This document shows, in pieces, positions 7,225 through 16,553 of a DNA stretch of 64,000 bases. Source of the stretch: Candidatus Sericytochromatia bacterium (GTDB lineage: Bacteria; Cyanobacteriota; Sericytochromatia; UBA7694). The number at the start of each line of letters is the position of its first letter. The first letter of the stretch is position 1. The translations under genes were made by a program, and so were the position numbers. The notes beneath the pieces are model-generated. The model did no database searches. It had not been told where the DNA came from and saw only the letters and a list, made by a program, of their open reading frames with translations. The stretch lies in assembly GCA_018780035.1 (NCBI GenBank), contig JADMKE010000037.1, positions 1 through 64,000 of the forward strand, in the 5' to 3' direction.

Positions 7225-9012
7225 ATGAAAAACAATTGGGATGATTTACCCCTTCGCCTTGCTGCGCCCCGCCCTTTTCGGTTTTGGGGAGCAATTGCCT
7301 TGCTGGTTATTTTTGGATTTGTGCCTTTGACATTTTTTGGGCCTTTTGCGGCGCCGGCCCAGGCTCAAGCGCTTGTGGCTTCTGTGATTCAGCAATTGCA
7401 GTACAATTCCCAGGAACAAATGCTGGGCTTTGTTTCCAGCGCCCGTCCCCTACCGCAAATTCAATACCTGCCCCGCGAAATGGGCCGCAAAGTCGTGATA
7501 GATTTGCCCGATGCGGTTTTTCCCAAGGTGCGCGATGAACTCACGACCCAGATTCCCGGTGTGGAAAAGGTGCGGATCAGCCAATTTAGTAGCAATCCCC
7601 CGGCTGTGCGCATGGTGCTGGATGTCGAGCCCGAAGTGGACGTGGCGATTCGCACGGAAGCACTGAGCCAGGGTTTTCAGACCTGGATTCAACCCCGTCT
7701 GCGGGGTGGATCTTCGGCCCACAAAGTTTTCAAAGTCGATCCGCCGCCCCTGCAATTGGCGGCGATCCAAGCGGCTGAACTGCGCCAAATTGAAGTGCGC
7801 AACAACAATCTCCATTTAACGGGCTCGGGCCCCCTTTATCCCGAGATTCGCAAGCTGGATGCCGAAGAAAAGCGCTATGCAGTTACCCTTTACAATGTGC
7901 GCAGCAATATCACCGGCAAACGCCCTGAACTCAGCTCCAACCTCTTCCGCGACGTGCAGATTGCCAATAGCAGTGATCGGGTTGAGATTCAATTTAAACT
8001 CACCCGTGACGATGTTGAAATTGTGCCCTTTAGCGAAGAAAACAGCTGCACGATTCAGTTTTTGGTGCTGGCCTCCTCCAAAAATTTGGCCCAGCTCGAC
8101 GAAATCGAAATCATGGAAATGGATCAACAGGTCACACGGGTGCGGATTCACACCAACCGCCCCTTTGATTACCAGATCTACGCCCTTGAAAAGCCCCACC
8201 GCCTGGTGATGGATACCCTGGGAACAGTGCTGACCCAGCGCGAAGACCTGCGCAAAATTCAATCCAGCAGCAATTTGACCCAGATTCGCATGGCTCCGGT
8301 CAACCGCCAGCAAAACACAGATATCCGCTTTGTCTTTGATCTCAAGGGCGAGGCCAATTTTCAGTACAGCACCCATGATCGCTATGTTGAGATTGTAATG
8401 CAGGCCCGTGAAAAAGATCGCGCCCCCCTTTTGCCACCCGACAGCCGCCGGGCCTTTATTGTGATTGATGCCGGGCATGGCGGCAACGACCCCGGTGCGA
8501 TAGGCAAAGGTGGTACCCGCGAAAAAGAGGTCACCCTGGCTGTCTCTGAATACCTCAAACGCTACCTCGAAAATGATCAGTTTAAGGTCATTTTGACCCG
8601 CGCCGAAGACATGGAGATCTTGCTTCAGCCCCGTGTCGATGTGGCCAACTTGCGCAATTCGGATCTGTTTATCAGCATCCACTGCAATTCGATGCCACCC
8701 AATAATGAACATGTGCGTGGCATTGAAACCTATTTCACCACGCCCCAAAGCAAAGAATTGGCAGATATTTTGCACCAATACCTGGTCAAAGAACTCAAGG
8801 CCCCTGATCGCCGTGTGCGCAAGCGGGGTCTGTTTGTGACCCGCAAAACCAAGATGCCTTCGGTTTTGCTCGAAATTGGCTTTCTTTCCAATCCCCAAGA
8901 AGAGGCCCAGCTCAGCAATAGCAATTATCAGCGCCTGGTGGCCAAAGCGATTCGCGATGGGATTTACGACTACCTCTCCAAACACAAACCCGTGCGCGGT
9001 GGACAGCTCTAG
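7225..9012 (+). CDS. N-acetylmuramoyl-L-alanine amidase with AMIN domains (AmiC-type)
   Basis: A 595-residue periplasmic peptidoglycan amidase that cleaves the MurNAc-L-Ala bond, normally during cell separation. A hydrophobic signal/anchor lies at about 20-48 with AQAQA near its end. AMIN-like beta domains cover about 60-395. The Amidase_3 catalytic domain from about 410 shows all four zinc/catalytic residues: His418 (DAGHGG), Glu433 (TREKE), His486 (ISIHCN) and Glu550 (LLEIGFLSN). AMIN domains usually target the septum. The TPR gene follows 4 bases after the stop. Confidence 0.93.
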   Translation: MKNNWDDLPLRLAAPRPFRFWGAIALLVIFGFVPLTFFGPFAAPAQAQALVASVIQQLQYNSQEQMLGFVSSARPLPQIQYLPREMGRKVVIDLPDAVFPKVRDELTTQIPGVEKVRISQFSSNPPAVRMVLDVEPEVDVAIRTEALSQGFQTWIQPRLRGGSSAHKVFKVDPPPLQLAAIQAAELRQIEVRNNNLHLTGSGPLYPEIRKLDAEEKRYAVTLYNVRSNITGKRPELSSNLFRDVQIANSSDRVEIQFKLTRDDVEIVPFSEENSCTIQFLVLASSKNLAQLDEIEIMEMDQQVTRVRIHTNRPFDYQIYALEKPHRLVMDTLGTVLTQREDLRKIQSSSNLTQIRMAPVNRQQNTDIRFVFDLKGEANFQYSTHDRYVEIVMQAREKDRAPLLPPDSRRAFIVIDAGHGGNDPGAIGKGGTREKEVTLAVSEYLKRYLENDQFKVILTRAEDMEILLQPRVDVANLRNSDLFISIHCNSMPPNNEHVRGIETYFTTPQSKELADILHQYLVKELKAPDRRVRKRGLFVTRKTKMPSVLLEIGFLSNPQEEAQLSNSNYQRLVAKAIRDGIYDYLSKHKPVRGGQL

Positions 9013-9016
9013 TCTG

Positions 9017-11536
9017 ATGAAAAAATGGGCGCTTGCAATTGTCTTTCCGCTGTTCTCATTGTTTCCACAGCAGGCACAGGCTGCACCTCAGCGCACCGTG
9101 ATTCTGCCCTTTGAAAATCTCTCAGCGCAGACCGAAGATCAGTGGCTGGGCAAGAGTTTTGCAGAAAACCTGACCCAAGGCCTGAGTCAATTGCAGGCTC
9201 TGGAAATTTTGGAGCGCAGTCAAATTCAGGCCCTGTTTAAAGAACAAAATTTTGGTCAGAGTCTGCAGGTCAATGAGCAGTCGGCCCCGCAATTGGGGCA
9301 AATGCTGGGAGCCAAATGGATTTTGATCGGCAGTTATCAGCGTCAAGGGCAGCAACTCTTGATCAATGCCCGCTTTGTTAATGTCGAGACAGGAAAGGTC
9401 GATCCGGCCCTCAGCGTACAGTTGCAGGGGCCGGTCAATCAACTCTTTCTTTTGCAAAGTCAATTGGCCACAGCGCTGGCTGAAAAACTCAAAATTGTGA
9501 CATCTGAGCGCGAGCGTATGGCTTTGGCGGCCCGTTTTCAGCAGACGACTTCGACCGAGGCCCATTCCCTGTATCTACAGGCCCAAGAGGCCAGTGCCGC
9601 ATCAGATGCCCGCAAAGCCTATGGCCTGTATCAAAAAGCCCTGATCTTGGATCCTGTGTATGTCCCTGCTGTCTTGGGGCAGGCTGACAATCTGGTCAAT
9701 CACGCGATTTTAAGCCAGCGCTTTCAGATGAATCTCTTGGATCTCTCGCCTGAGCAGGCCTTGCAAGCGGCTGGACAATTGTTTAAATCGCTTTCACTCA
9801 CAGAGCAAGAAAGCCTCCAGGGTCGTTCGCTCCAGGCCCTTTTGTTTTATGCCGGTGGGGACAAGCCCCAGGCTTTACAGGTCTTGCAAGCGGCTGCCAA
9901 GGCCCATGGCGATCGGCCCGAGCTGATCCTGCTCTTTTTTCAGCTCTATTCAGATTTTGGCACGGGCCTGTCTGCTGAAAATGCGGGCAAGATCCTGGCT
10001 TTGCTTCAGCCGTATATCAAAGACAATCCCCGCTTGAAATATGAGTTGGCAACCCAAGCTCTGCACAACCTTGGCATGGGGGTGGAGCTGGCTCAAATTC
10101 GTCTTTGGTTGGAAGAGGTGGCCCAAGCCTGGCCCCAAAACCCCGAGGTCTACTTCAGCCTGAGTGAGGTCTATCAGCGCCTGGGGGAATCTGAAAAATC
10201 TGCAAGCAGCTTGCAAAAGGCCCTGGCGCTTGGACCCGACAATCCCTATTTGCAATTGGCTGTGGCGCAAAAACAGTTTTTGGCCCAAAATCCAGAAGCA
10301 GCGATGCAGAGTGTGCAGACACTTTTACGCAAGCACCCGAATTTTGTGCTGGGCCATTATTGGCTTTGTAGCCTTTATCTGCAATTGGAACAGCCAGAAG
10401 CCGCTCGCTCCTCTGCAGAAGCCATGCTCCGTTTGGAACCCCGCTTTGGACTTGGCTGGTATTTGTATGGTTTGCTTTTGAACACAAGCTCAGATTACCC
10501 GGCCTCAAATCAGGCTTTGGAGCACGCTTTGTCTCTTTTGCTGCCCGAGCAAGATGCCGACTCAATCTGGCGGGCTTGGCGCCTCAAAGCGATCAATCAG
10601 CAAGAAATGCATCAGCTCGCTTCATCCCGTGAAAGCCTTTTGCAAGCGGTTCAAACCGCTCCTGAACCAGATCTGAAGGCCTCGCTTTATCTCCAATTGG
10701 CCAATAGCTATTATTTGGGCTCAGATCCAGAGATTGAAAAGACAAGCCTGCAACGTGAAGCGTGGTTAAAACAGGCCCTGACCTTGGTGCAAGCCCCAGC
10801 GTTGCGCGCTCAACTGTATCGCGAACTGGCAAATGAATATCACCTTTACCAGCAAAAGCCCGCTGAGGCGGTACTGCTCTACGAAAAGGCCCTGGCCCTG
10901 GCCCGGCATGAATCCGAACGGTTGAAATTGCGGGTTGAATTGGCTGATGCCCGCCTGAGTGCAGGCCAAGCGGCTGAGGCTGAAGCTGAATGGTTCAAAT
11001 TATTAGAAACCCCAGAAGCGCCTCAGGCCCATCGCAAATTGGCCATGCTCTATTCAGGGCAGAACCAGTGGGCCAAAAGCCTCAGCCATTACAGTCAATT
11101 TTTAAAGTCGAGCCCTGACATTGCCCAAAATGCCTTTCATCAGAGTACCTATCGCTATTATTATTTACATGCCGAGTTGGAGAAAACCCCCAATAAACCC
11201 GAGTTGCTCAACGATTTGGGGCAATACCATCTGCAAATTGACGACCCAGAGGGGGCCTTGGATTACCTGCAAGCAGCGGCTGCTCAGCTGCAGACCCATC
11301 CTGTGGTGCAGTACAATCTCGGCTTGGCCTTGCTCCAGCTCAAACGCTGGACAGAGGCTGCCAAAAGCTTTGAAAAAGCCTTGGAATTGCGTTCTGACTA
11401 CGTCGAGGCTTGGTTTAATTTGGGGTTTTGTCTGCGTGAGCAGGGGCAGAAAGATTCTGCCCGTCGGGCCTGGCTCAAAGCCCGCGAATTGAGGCCGGAC
11501 TTCCCTGGCCTGCAGGCGGCTTTGGAGGGTCTGTAA
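9017..11536 (+). CDS. Exported TPR-repeat protein with CsgG/FlgO-like N-domain
   Basis: 839 residues from the ATG at 9017. An earlier in-frame start would lie inside the amidase gene, and only this one gives a signal peptide (MKKWALAIVFPLFSLF, then QAQAA). Residues ~23-160 resemble the curli CsgG/FlgO fold (TVILPFENLSAQTEDQWLG, ILERSQIQALFKEQ). The remainder is a long array of TPR-type helix pairs, including canonical units such as YVEAWFNLGFCLREQG near the end. It is probably a periplasmic scaffold; partners are unknown. Spacing of 4 bases indicates co-transcription with the amidase. Confidence 0.85.
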   Translation: MKKWALAIVFPLFSLFPQQAQAAPQRTVILPFENLSAQTEDQWLGKSFAENLTQGLSQLQALEILERSQIQALFKEQNFGQSLQVNEQSAPQLGQMLGAKWILIGSYQRQGQQLLINARFVNVETGKVDPALSVQLQGPVNQLFLLQSQLATALAEKLKIVTSERERMALAARFQQTTSTEAHSLYLQAQEASAASDARKAYGLYQKALILDPVYVPAVLGQADNLVNHAILSQRFQMNLLDLSPEQALQAAGQLFKSLSLTEQESLQGRSLQALLFYAGGDKPQALQVLQAAAKAHGDRPELILLFFQLYSDFGTGLSAENAGKILALLQPYIKDNPRLKYELATQALHNLGMGVELAQIRLWLEEVAQAWPQNPEVYFSLSEVYQRLGESEKSASSLQKALALGPDNPYLQLAVAQKQFLAQNPEAAMQSVQTLLRKHPNFVLGHYWLCSLYLQLEQPEAARSSAEAMLRLEPRFGLGWYLYGLLLNTSSDYPASNQALEHALSLLLPEQDADSIWRAWRLKAINQQEMHQLASSRESLLQAVQTAPEPDLKASLYLQLANSYYLGSDPEIEKTSLQREAWLKQALTLVQAPALRAQLYRELANEYHLYQQKPAEAVLLYEKALALARHESERLKLRVELADARLSAGQAAEAEAEWFKLLETPEAPQAHRKLAMLYSGQNQWAKSLSHYSQFLKSSPDIAQNAFHQSTYRYYYLHAELEKTPNKPELLNDLGQYHLQIDDPEGALDYLQAAAAQLQTHPVVQYNLGLALLQLKRWTEAAKSFEKALELRSDYVEAWFNLGFCLREQGQKDSARRAWLKARELRPDFPGLQAALEGL

Positions 11537-11557
11537 TCCTCCCTTAAGGTCTCAATC

Positions 11558-13429
11558 TTATGGGAGCAGATGTTTGAGGGTCTGAATTTTCCAACTTGTG
11601 CCGCTGGGGACCAAGGGCAGTTGGGGCTGGATTTTTTTCTGTGGCTCTGGTTTGGCCAGCACATTCTGATTTGCTATTCCCCCGCTCAGTTTGTCGGCCT
11701 CTGCTTTGAATTCAGATTTTAGCGCCAATTGGCTCCAGAGCCATTCGCGGATCAGCGGGTGGCCGTTTTCGAGCATTGTTTGCCATTGGCGGGTGCTAAA
11801 GACAGGGTCGGTGTGGGTTTTGCTCAGGTAATCAATCACTTCGCGCTGGGCTTGGCGGCTGAGCAAGAACCAGAGTTGCCCATCGTCTTGGGCTTGCCAA
11901 GCCCTTAAAAAAGCGGCAGTGATGTCGGCGGTATTGCGTTTGGGCACGGCATAGCTGCCAGTGGGCAATTGCTTTAAGATCGGCGCGCCGACCCAGACCC
12001 CAAAGCCATCGACAAAGAGTTCGGGCACAATTACCAACGCCAGTGGCTGTGAAGAGCCCAGCCCTGGATGGCGCTCTAAATTGAGGCTGTTTAAGGCCAA
12101 TTCGGCCAGCCAATTGGTTTCGGGCAATTTTGCCTGAATCGGCAATTGGGCCTGGGCATTTAAATCTGCGTATCCCGAAAATTGCCTGACCAGATGGGTG
12201 CTGAGCAAGGGGCCCCGCCGGTTGCCCTCTTGGGCGTAGACCCGCAGCAGCAATTGGGCGTTTTGGCCCTGGTTTTGCCCGAGGTCCGTGGGCAAGCTCA
12301 ATGTGCCTTTTAAACTGAGCCCGTCTGTTTTGCCGGGGGGAGCAGTTTGGCCTGTCTCCGTTTCCTCCGGTTGTTGACTTGGCTTTGTGTCTGATTGGGG
12401 AGGGCTGTCGGATTTGGGCGGGAGAGTGGATGGCGCTAGCGGAATTGTACTGAGAATGGGCGCTGGTTTGAGTTGATCCACCACCATTTGTTCTTCTTCG
12501 ACCGCGCCATCGTCGGGGTCTTCGCCCCCTTGCAAGCGACGGCCCCAGGCTTCGGGCTGATTCAATGAGCGGTTGGGGGGGGAGGGCTGTGCGGGTGCAG
12601 GAAGCCCGTTGATCGCGTCTTTGGCGACAAATCCCTCACGCACCACGCGGGCAAACCAGGCGTAGTCGATGTGGCCAAAGCCCCCATCGGCCCAGCGCGG
12701 GCCCCAGGAATTGATGACTTTAAAGCTGCGTTTGGCATCATCGTAGCCCACCAGTACCAAGGCATGGCCACCCAGGCTTTTGCCCTCGCGCTTTTTCCAG
12801 ACATGGCCTTTGCGCGCTTTGTAAAAGCCCTGATCGATCACCGCTCCCAACATCACTGGATAACCCGCATTGAGGTGGGACTTGAGTTCTTTTGGATCGA
12901 GGACATTGACCTGCCGCCAATAGTCGATCCGCCAGGCGCGGGCTTTTTGCAGCAGGGCCGGTGCCGGTTTGCTGCGGAAATCGTCGGGATTGTAGGGCAT
13001 TTCCGACCAGGGCACGACCCCTTGACTGGAAAGCAAATTGAGCGCGTCGATATACGTGATGCCGCCGTCGCGGCTGTTATTGAGTAAATTATAGACAAAG
13101 GCCGGGCTGAAAACCTTTTGCCATTGCGGTGAGCCATCGGGTTTGGCCAAGAGGTGATTGTGTTCAATCCGCTCTTGATACGATTTGAGTACATAAGCTG
13201 TGGCCCAGCCGACACAGGAGTTTTGCCCGCCCTGGTCGCCCGGTGGGGGCATGTTTTCAGACAAATCCACTTTACTGGGCAGATCCACCCCCGAATAGGG
13301 CATGGAGGCCAACGGAATGGCACGCAATTGCTCAGGGCTGGCCAATTGCAGGCCGGTCGGCGCTGTTCCAGGAATCAGGCTGGGCAAGAGGCTGGCCGCC
13401 AATAAACTCAGCAAGGGGGTTTTGAACAT
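11558..13429 (-). CDS. Exported papain-like (C1) cysteine peptidase
   Basis: 623 residues with an N-terminal signal peptide (about 1-22). Papain-family residues are in order: oxyanion Gln66 (PGDQGGQ), nucleophile Cys72 (NSCVGWA), His222 (GGHALVLVGYDD) and Asn240 (INSWGPRWADGG). The catalytic domain covers about 55-275. A Pro/Ser/Thr-rich linker (~290-375) and a ~240-residue C-terminal part of unknown fold follow. There is no obvious propeptide of normal length, so activation may differ from eukaryotic cathepsins. It is likely periplasmic or secreted. The gene is convergent with the TPR gene (22 bases between ends). Confidence 0.9.
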   Translation of the reverse strand: MFKTPLLSLLAASLLPSLIPGTAPTGLQLASPEQLRAIPLASMPYSGVDLPSKVDLSENMPPPGDQGGQNSCVGWATAYVLKSYQERIEHNHLLAKPDGSPQWQKVFSPAFVYNLLNNSRDGGITYIDALNLLSSQGVVPWSEMPYNPDDFRSKPAPALLQKARAWRIDYWRQVNVLDPKELKSHLNAGYPVMLGAVIDQGFYKARKGHVWKKREGKSLGGHALVLVGYDDAKRSFKVINSWGPRWADGGFGHIDYAWFARVVREGFVAKDAINGLPAPAQPSPPNRSLNQPEAWGRRLQGGEDPDDGAVEEEQMVVDQLKPAPILSTIPLAPSTLPPKSDSPPQSDTKPSQQPEETETGQTAPPGKTDGLSLKGTLSLPTDLGQNQGQNAQLLLRVYAQEGNRRGPLLSTHLVRQFSGYADLNAQAQLPIQAKLPETNWLAELALNSLNLERHPGLGSSQPLALVIVPELFVDGFGVWVGAPILKQLPTGSYAVPKRNTADITAAFLRAWQAQDDGQLWFLLSRQAQREVIDYLSKTHTDPVFSTRQWQTMLENGHPLIREWLWSQLALKSEFKAEADKLSGGIANQNVLAKPEPQKKIQPQLPLVPSGTSWKIQTLKHLLP

Positions 13430-13475
13430 GGCGGCCTCCTTTTGCTACCGGACAGTAAGTTAAAGAACAGACGTT

Positions 13476-14594
13476 TCAAAACTTGAGCCTGTTCAGATCT
13501 GGATTTTGCTCAGCTAAAGCAATGGGGATGTCTAAAAGGGTTTTGATTGTTTTTCCTTGCAGATCCGAAAGCATTAATTTCTGTGTTTTTTTCTCGACAA
13601 AAGCAACTTGGGTCAGATCGGGTGAAAAAGCAAATGCTGCATGATTTTGAATGGCCAATAAAATTGGGGGAGAGATGTTTTTGAGTTCAGTGCTGGTGTG
13701 GGTTGTGAGATCATAATCATACACAATGACTTTTTTTTCTGATTCAGGTGCGCTTTTTTGCACGGCATAATAAATCCGGTTTTCGTCTTTCCAACCCAAA
13801 AAGTGAAGCATCTCTCTGGGTATCATGGGGTCAGAGGGTGGGTCAAGAGAATAAAAGCGCGTGGGATTCAAGACCTGCTTTTTTTCTATATCTAGCTCAG
13901 CCAGAAGATGATGCTGTGCTTTGGCGTCATGGGTGCCGCTGCTAAATTCAAGATAAATGCGGTTTGAAAAGGGAGAACAGGCCAAGGCCGTTCCAGAGAG
14001 CGTGTTTGGGGCTTCAAAATCTGCTGTCGTTTGAAATTGAAGCGGGAGAATTTGTTGATACTCCGATTCTTTTTTAATAAAGAGACCCGGTGTAAAGAAT
14101 TCACTTGTACGGCCCTGAGGGTTATTTACACGTCCCTGAATTAAAAGATCTTTAGCGGGTGTTAAGCTGCACATATGACTTAGAACATGGGTTTTGTACC
14201 CTGAATCAGATATAAATTGGGGTTGGCCGAGATAGTTAAGTTGATAAGTAGTCCCATTATTCAAAACAAACCTTTCGGATGAAACCCAGAAAAAAAGGGG
14301 AGATGTGTCTGAGGCGATAAGGGGGATCTTTTTTAAGGATGCCCCGTCTGTATTGATTAAATAGTGCTGATGATAATCATTTTCTGGGAAGATGTCAGGG
14401 GTTTGGGGAAGGTTCTTTATTGTCAAAGCCAGTTTTTTCCCATCTGGCGACCAAGCCATGTTTATAATCGCGTATTTTTGAGGCTCTTCAATTTGGCTGA
14501 GAAGCTCAATGGGGTTCCAGATTTGACTGCAGGCAGAGAGCACTCCAAAGAGCCATCCAAACAGGATTAAACCGATCAAAATCCGTACCTTCAT
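13476..14594 (-). CDS. Lipoprotein with WD40/TolB-like propeller motifs
   Basis: About 372 residues from the ATG at 14594. The signal sequence ends in lipobox LSAC (Cys about 22). TolB/WD40-like blade motifs include INMAWSPDGKKLALTI near the start and FAFSPDLTQVAFVE near the end, suggesting a beta-propeller. The start overlaps the nadD stop as ATGA, so it is translationally coupled to nadD although functionally unrelated. A similar lipoprotein lies at 60145-61224, sharing the WSPDGK and FSPD blade signatures and overall plan. Role unknown. Confidence 0.8.
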   Translation of the reverse strand: MKVRILIGLILFGWLFGVLSACSQIWNPIELLSQIEEPQKYAIINMAWSPDGKKLALTIKNLPQTPDIFPENDYHQHYLINTDGASLKKIPLIASDTSPLFFWVSSERFVLNNGTTYQLNYLGQPQFISDSGYKTHVLSHMCSLTPAKDLLIQGRVNNPQGRTSEFFTPGLFIKKESEYQQILPLQFQTTADFEAPNTLSGTALACSPFSNRIYLEFSSGTHDAKAQHHLLAELDIEKKQVLNPTRFYSLDPPSDPMIPREMLHFLGWKDENRIYYAVQKSAPESEKKVIVYDYDLTTHTSTELKNISPPILLAIQNHAAFAFSPDLTQVAFVEKKTQKLMLSDLQGKTIKTLLDIPIALAEQNPDLNRLKF

Positions 14595-15214
14595 CTGGTT
14601 CCCTCGCGATACAACCCCTGCGCCTGAATATATTCCCAGACCGCTGGCACCAGCGCATAGCGGCAATCGTAGCCCTGGCTTAAAACACCCCGCAGCAGGG
14701 TCGAAGAAATATCCACCTGGGGCAAATCGAGCCAGCTGACTTTGCCCAAATAGCTGGGCAGCTGTTCCGCGACATAGGCCTTTAATCTGGCAGCATCTTG
14801 CACCAGAGCGTCTTGCCTTGGCAGCACAGCCAATTCACAATAATCACCAAACTCCTGCCAGCGGTGCCATTTGTGCAAATTCAGCAGTGAGTCCAGGCCG
14901 ATGATCAAGATCGGCGGGGTCTCAAATTGGGGGCGCAGGGCGATCAGGGTTTCGATTGTATAACTGGAGGTGGTTTTTTCAATTTCGTATTTACAGACCT
15001 GGATCTGGGGATTGTCTTGGACCGCCAACTCGGTCATTTTGAGCCGATGCTGGGCCGCTGTCACAGGCCTGTCGGCCTTATGCGGCGGCTGTCCGGCGGG
15101 GATCAGCCAGATCTCCGACAGGCCCAAAGCATGCAGCGCCCATTGGGCCATGCTGAGATGGCCGACATGAATCGGATCAAAGGTTCCGCCCAGGAGTCCA
15201 ACAGGGTGTGGCAT
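14591..15214 (-). CDS. nadD: Nicotinate-nucleotide adenylyltransferase
   Basis: A 207-residue enzyme of NAD biosynthesis that adenylates nicotinate mononucleotide. GGTFDPIHVGHLSMA (residues 9-23) holds the HxGH-type nucleotidyl transfer motif. DISSTLLRG near 168-176 is the C-terminal ISSTxIR motif. The length is normal. The gene diverges from hisS with only 34 bases between start codons, so both promoters must be compact or overlap. A lipoprotein gene overlaps its stop by 4 bases. Confidence 0.95.
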   Translation of the reverse strand: MPHPVGLLGGTFDPIHVGHLSMAQWALHALGLSEIWLIPAGQPPHKADRPVTAAQHRLKMTELAVQDNPQIQVCKYEIEKTTSSYTIETLIALRPQFETPPILIIGLDSLLNLHKWHRWQEFGDYCELAVLPRQDALVQDAARLKAYVAEQLPSYLGKVSWLDLPQVDISSTLLRGVLSQGYDCRYALVPAVWEYIQAQGLYREGTR

Positions 15215-15217
15215 AAT
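15209..15217 (+). promoter_or_regulatory. Possible extended -10 for hisS
   Basis: TGGCATAAT (TGn plus CATAAT) lies 31 bases before the hisS ATG and overlaps the first codons of divergent nadD. The inferred transcription start near 15224 would leave a ~25-base leader. No convincing -35 element. Confidence 0.35.
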
Positions 15218-15248
15218 TTTATTAAATCACAAATCGGAAACCAACCCC

Positions 15249-16553
15249 ATGACTGAAAGCAAGCTTTCGACTCAGCCCTACAAAGGCACCCGCGATTTTT
15301 ACCCAGATGAGATGCAGCAGCGCCGCTGGATGTTTGATCACCTGCGCCAGGTGATTGGTAGCTATGGCTACCAGGAATACGATGGTCCCATGCTGGAGCC
15401 CTTTGAATTGTACGCTGCCAAAACCGGGGACGAAATTGTCAACGAACAGCTGTATAGCTTTGTTGACCGCGGTGATCGCAAGGTGGCCATGCGCCCCGAG
15501 ATGACCCCGACCCTGGCGCGCATGGTGGCGGCCAAGGGCCAACATCTGCAAAAGCCTCTGCGCTGGTTCAGCATTCCCAATTTGTGGCGCTATGAGCGCC
15601 CCCAGCGGGGTCGCCTGCGCGAACATTGGCAGCTCAATGTCGATTTGCTTGGGGTCGAAGGGGTTGAAGCCGAGGTCGAGATCATTCAGGTCGCAATCGA
15701 TATGATGCGCGGCTTTGGTGCCAGTCCCGTGGATTTTGAAATTCAGATCAACCACCGCCAGCTCATGAACGATGTCTTTGAGCAGGTGCTCAAACTCGAT
15801 GCGAGTCAGACCAAAGCGGTGGCACGGGCGATCGACAAACGGGCCAAAATTGCACCCGAGGCCTTTCAGACCTTGTTAAGTGAAGCCGGTTGCAGTCCCG
15901 AACAAATCGCTGAATTGGAAAACTTTCTGACGGCACCCCTGCTTGAAATTGGCAAAATTTGTGGCGAGAGCCAAGGCTACAAAGACCTGATCCGCTTTTT
16001 TGACACGGTCAATGCCTTGGGGCTGGGCCCGGTCTGCCGCTTTAATACCTCAATTATGCGCGGCTTGGACTATTACACAGGGATTGTCTTTGAACTCTTT
16101 GATAAACACCCCGACAACCGCCGCGCGCTCTTTGGCGGCGGGCGGTATGACAATCTGGTAGGCATGTTTGGCCAAACCCAGATGCCCGGTGTGGGTTTTG
16201 GCATGGGTGATGTGACCCTGATGGATTTTCTCAAGGTGCACGGCCTCTTGCCCGAGGTCAAGGCCCATGTGGATATTTTGGTGGGGCTCTTTGATGCCGA
16301 GATGATCGTTCAGAACCAACAATTGGCCCGCCACCTGCGCAGCGCCGGTTTTAAAGTGGAGAGTGTGCTCAAACATCAAAAATTGGGCAAACAATTTGAA
16401 TTGGCCGATAAACGGGGCATTCCCCTGGTGGTGCTGCAAGGCCCCGACGAAGCCCTGCTCGAACAGGTCAGCGTCAAAGATCTGCGCACGGGTGCCCAGG
16501 AAAACGTGCATATGGAAAACCTGATTGACTGGCTGCAAGCCCAGTTGGCTTAA
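15249..16553 (+). CDS. hisS: Histidine-tRNA ligase
   Basis: A 434-residue class II aminoacyl-tRNA synthetase charging tRNA-His. It has motif 1-region GTRDFYP, motif 2 WRYERPQRGRLREHWQ (about 115-130), the histidine-specific motif GLDYYTGIVFE (about 273-283), and motif 3 region PGVGFGMGDV. The C-terminal ~100 residues form the anticodon-binding domain starting near VDILVGLF. The length is normal. It is transcribed divergently from nadD and converges on a tandem-repeat protein gene whose stop overlaps its own. Confidence 0.97.
   Translation: MTESKLSTQPYKGTRDFYPDEMQQRRWMFDHLRQVIGSYGYQEYDGPMLEPFELYAAKTGDEIVNEQLYSFVDRGDRKVAMRPEMTPTLARMVAAKGQHLQKPLRWFSIPNLWRYERPQRGRLREHWQLNVDLLGVEGVEAEVEIIQVAIDMMRGFGASPVDFEIQINHRQLMNDVFEQVLKLDASQTKAVARAIDKRAKIAPEAFQTLLSEAGCSPEQIAELENFLTAPLLEIGKICGESQGYKDLIRFFDTVNALGLGPVCRFNTSIMRGLDYYTGIVFELFDKHPDNRRALFGGGRYDNLVGMFGQTQMPGVGFGMGDVTLMDFLKVHGLLPEVKAHVDILVGLFDAEMIVQNQQLARHLRSAGFKVESVLKHQKLGKQFELADKRGIPLVVLQGPDEALLEQVSVKDLRTGAQENVHMENLIDWLQAQLA

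Noticed and set aside
8876..9016. Extended N-terminus for the TPR protein
   Set aside because: It overlaps the conserved end of the amidase gene; the start at 9017 alone gives a signal peptide.
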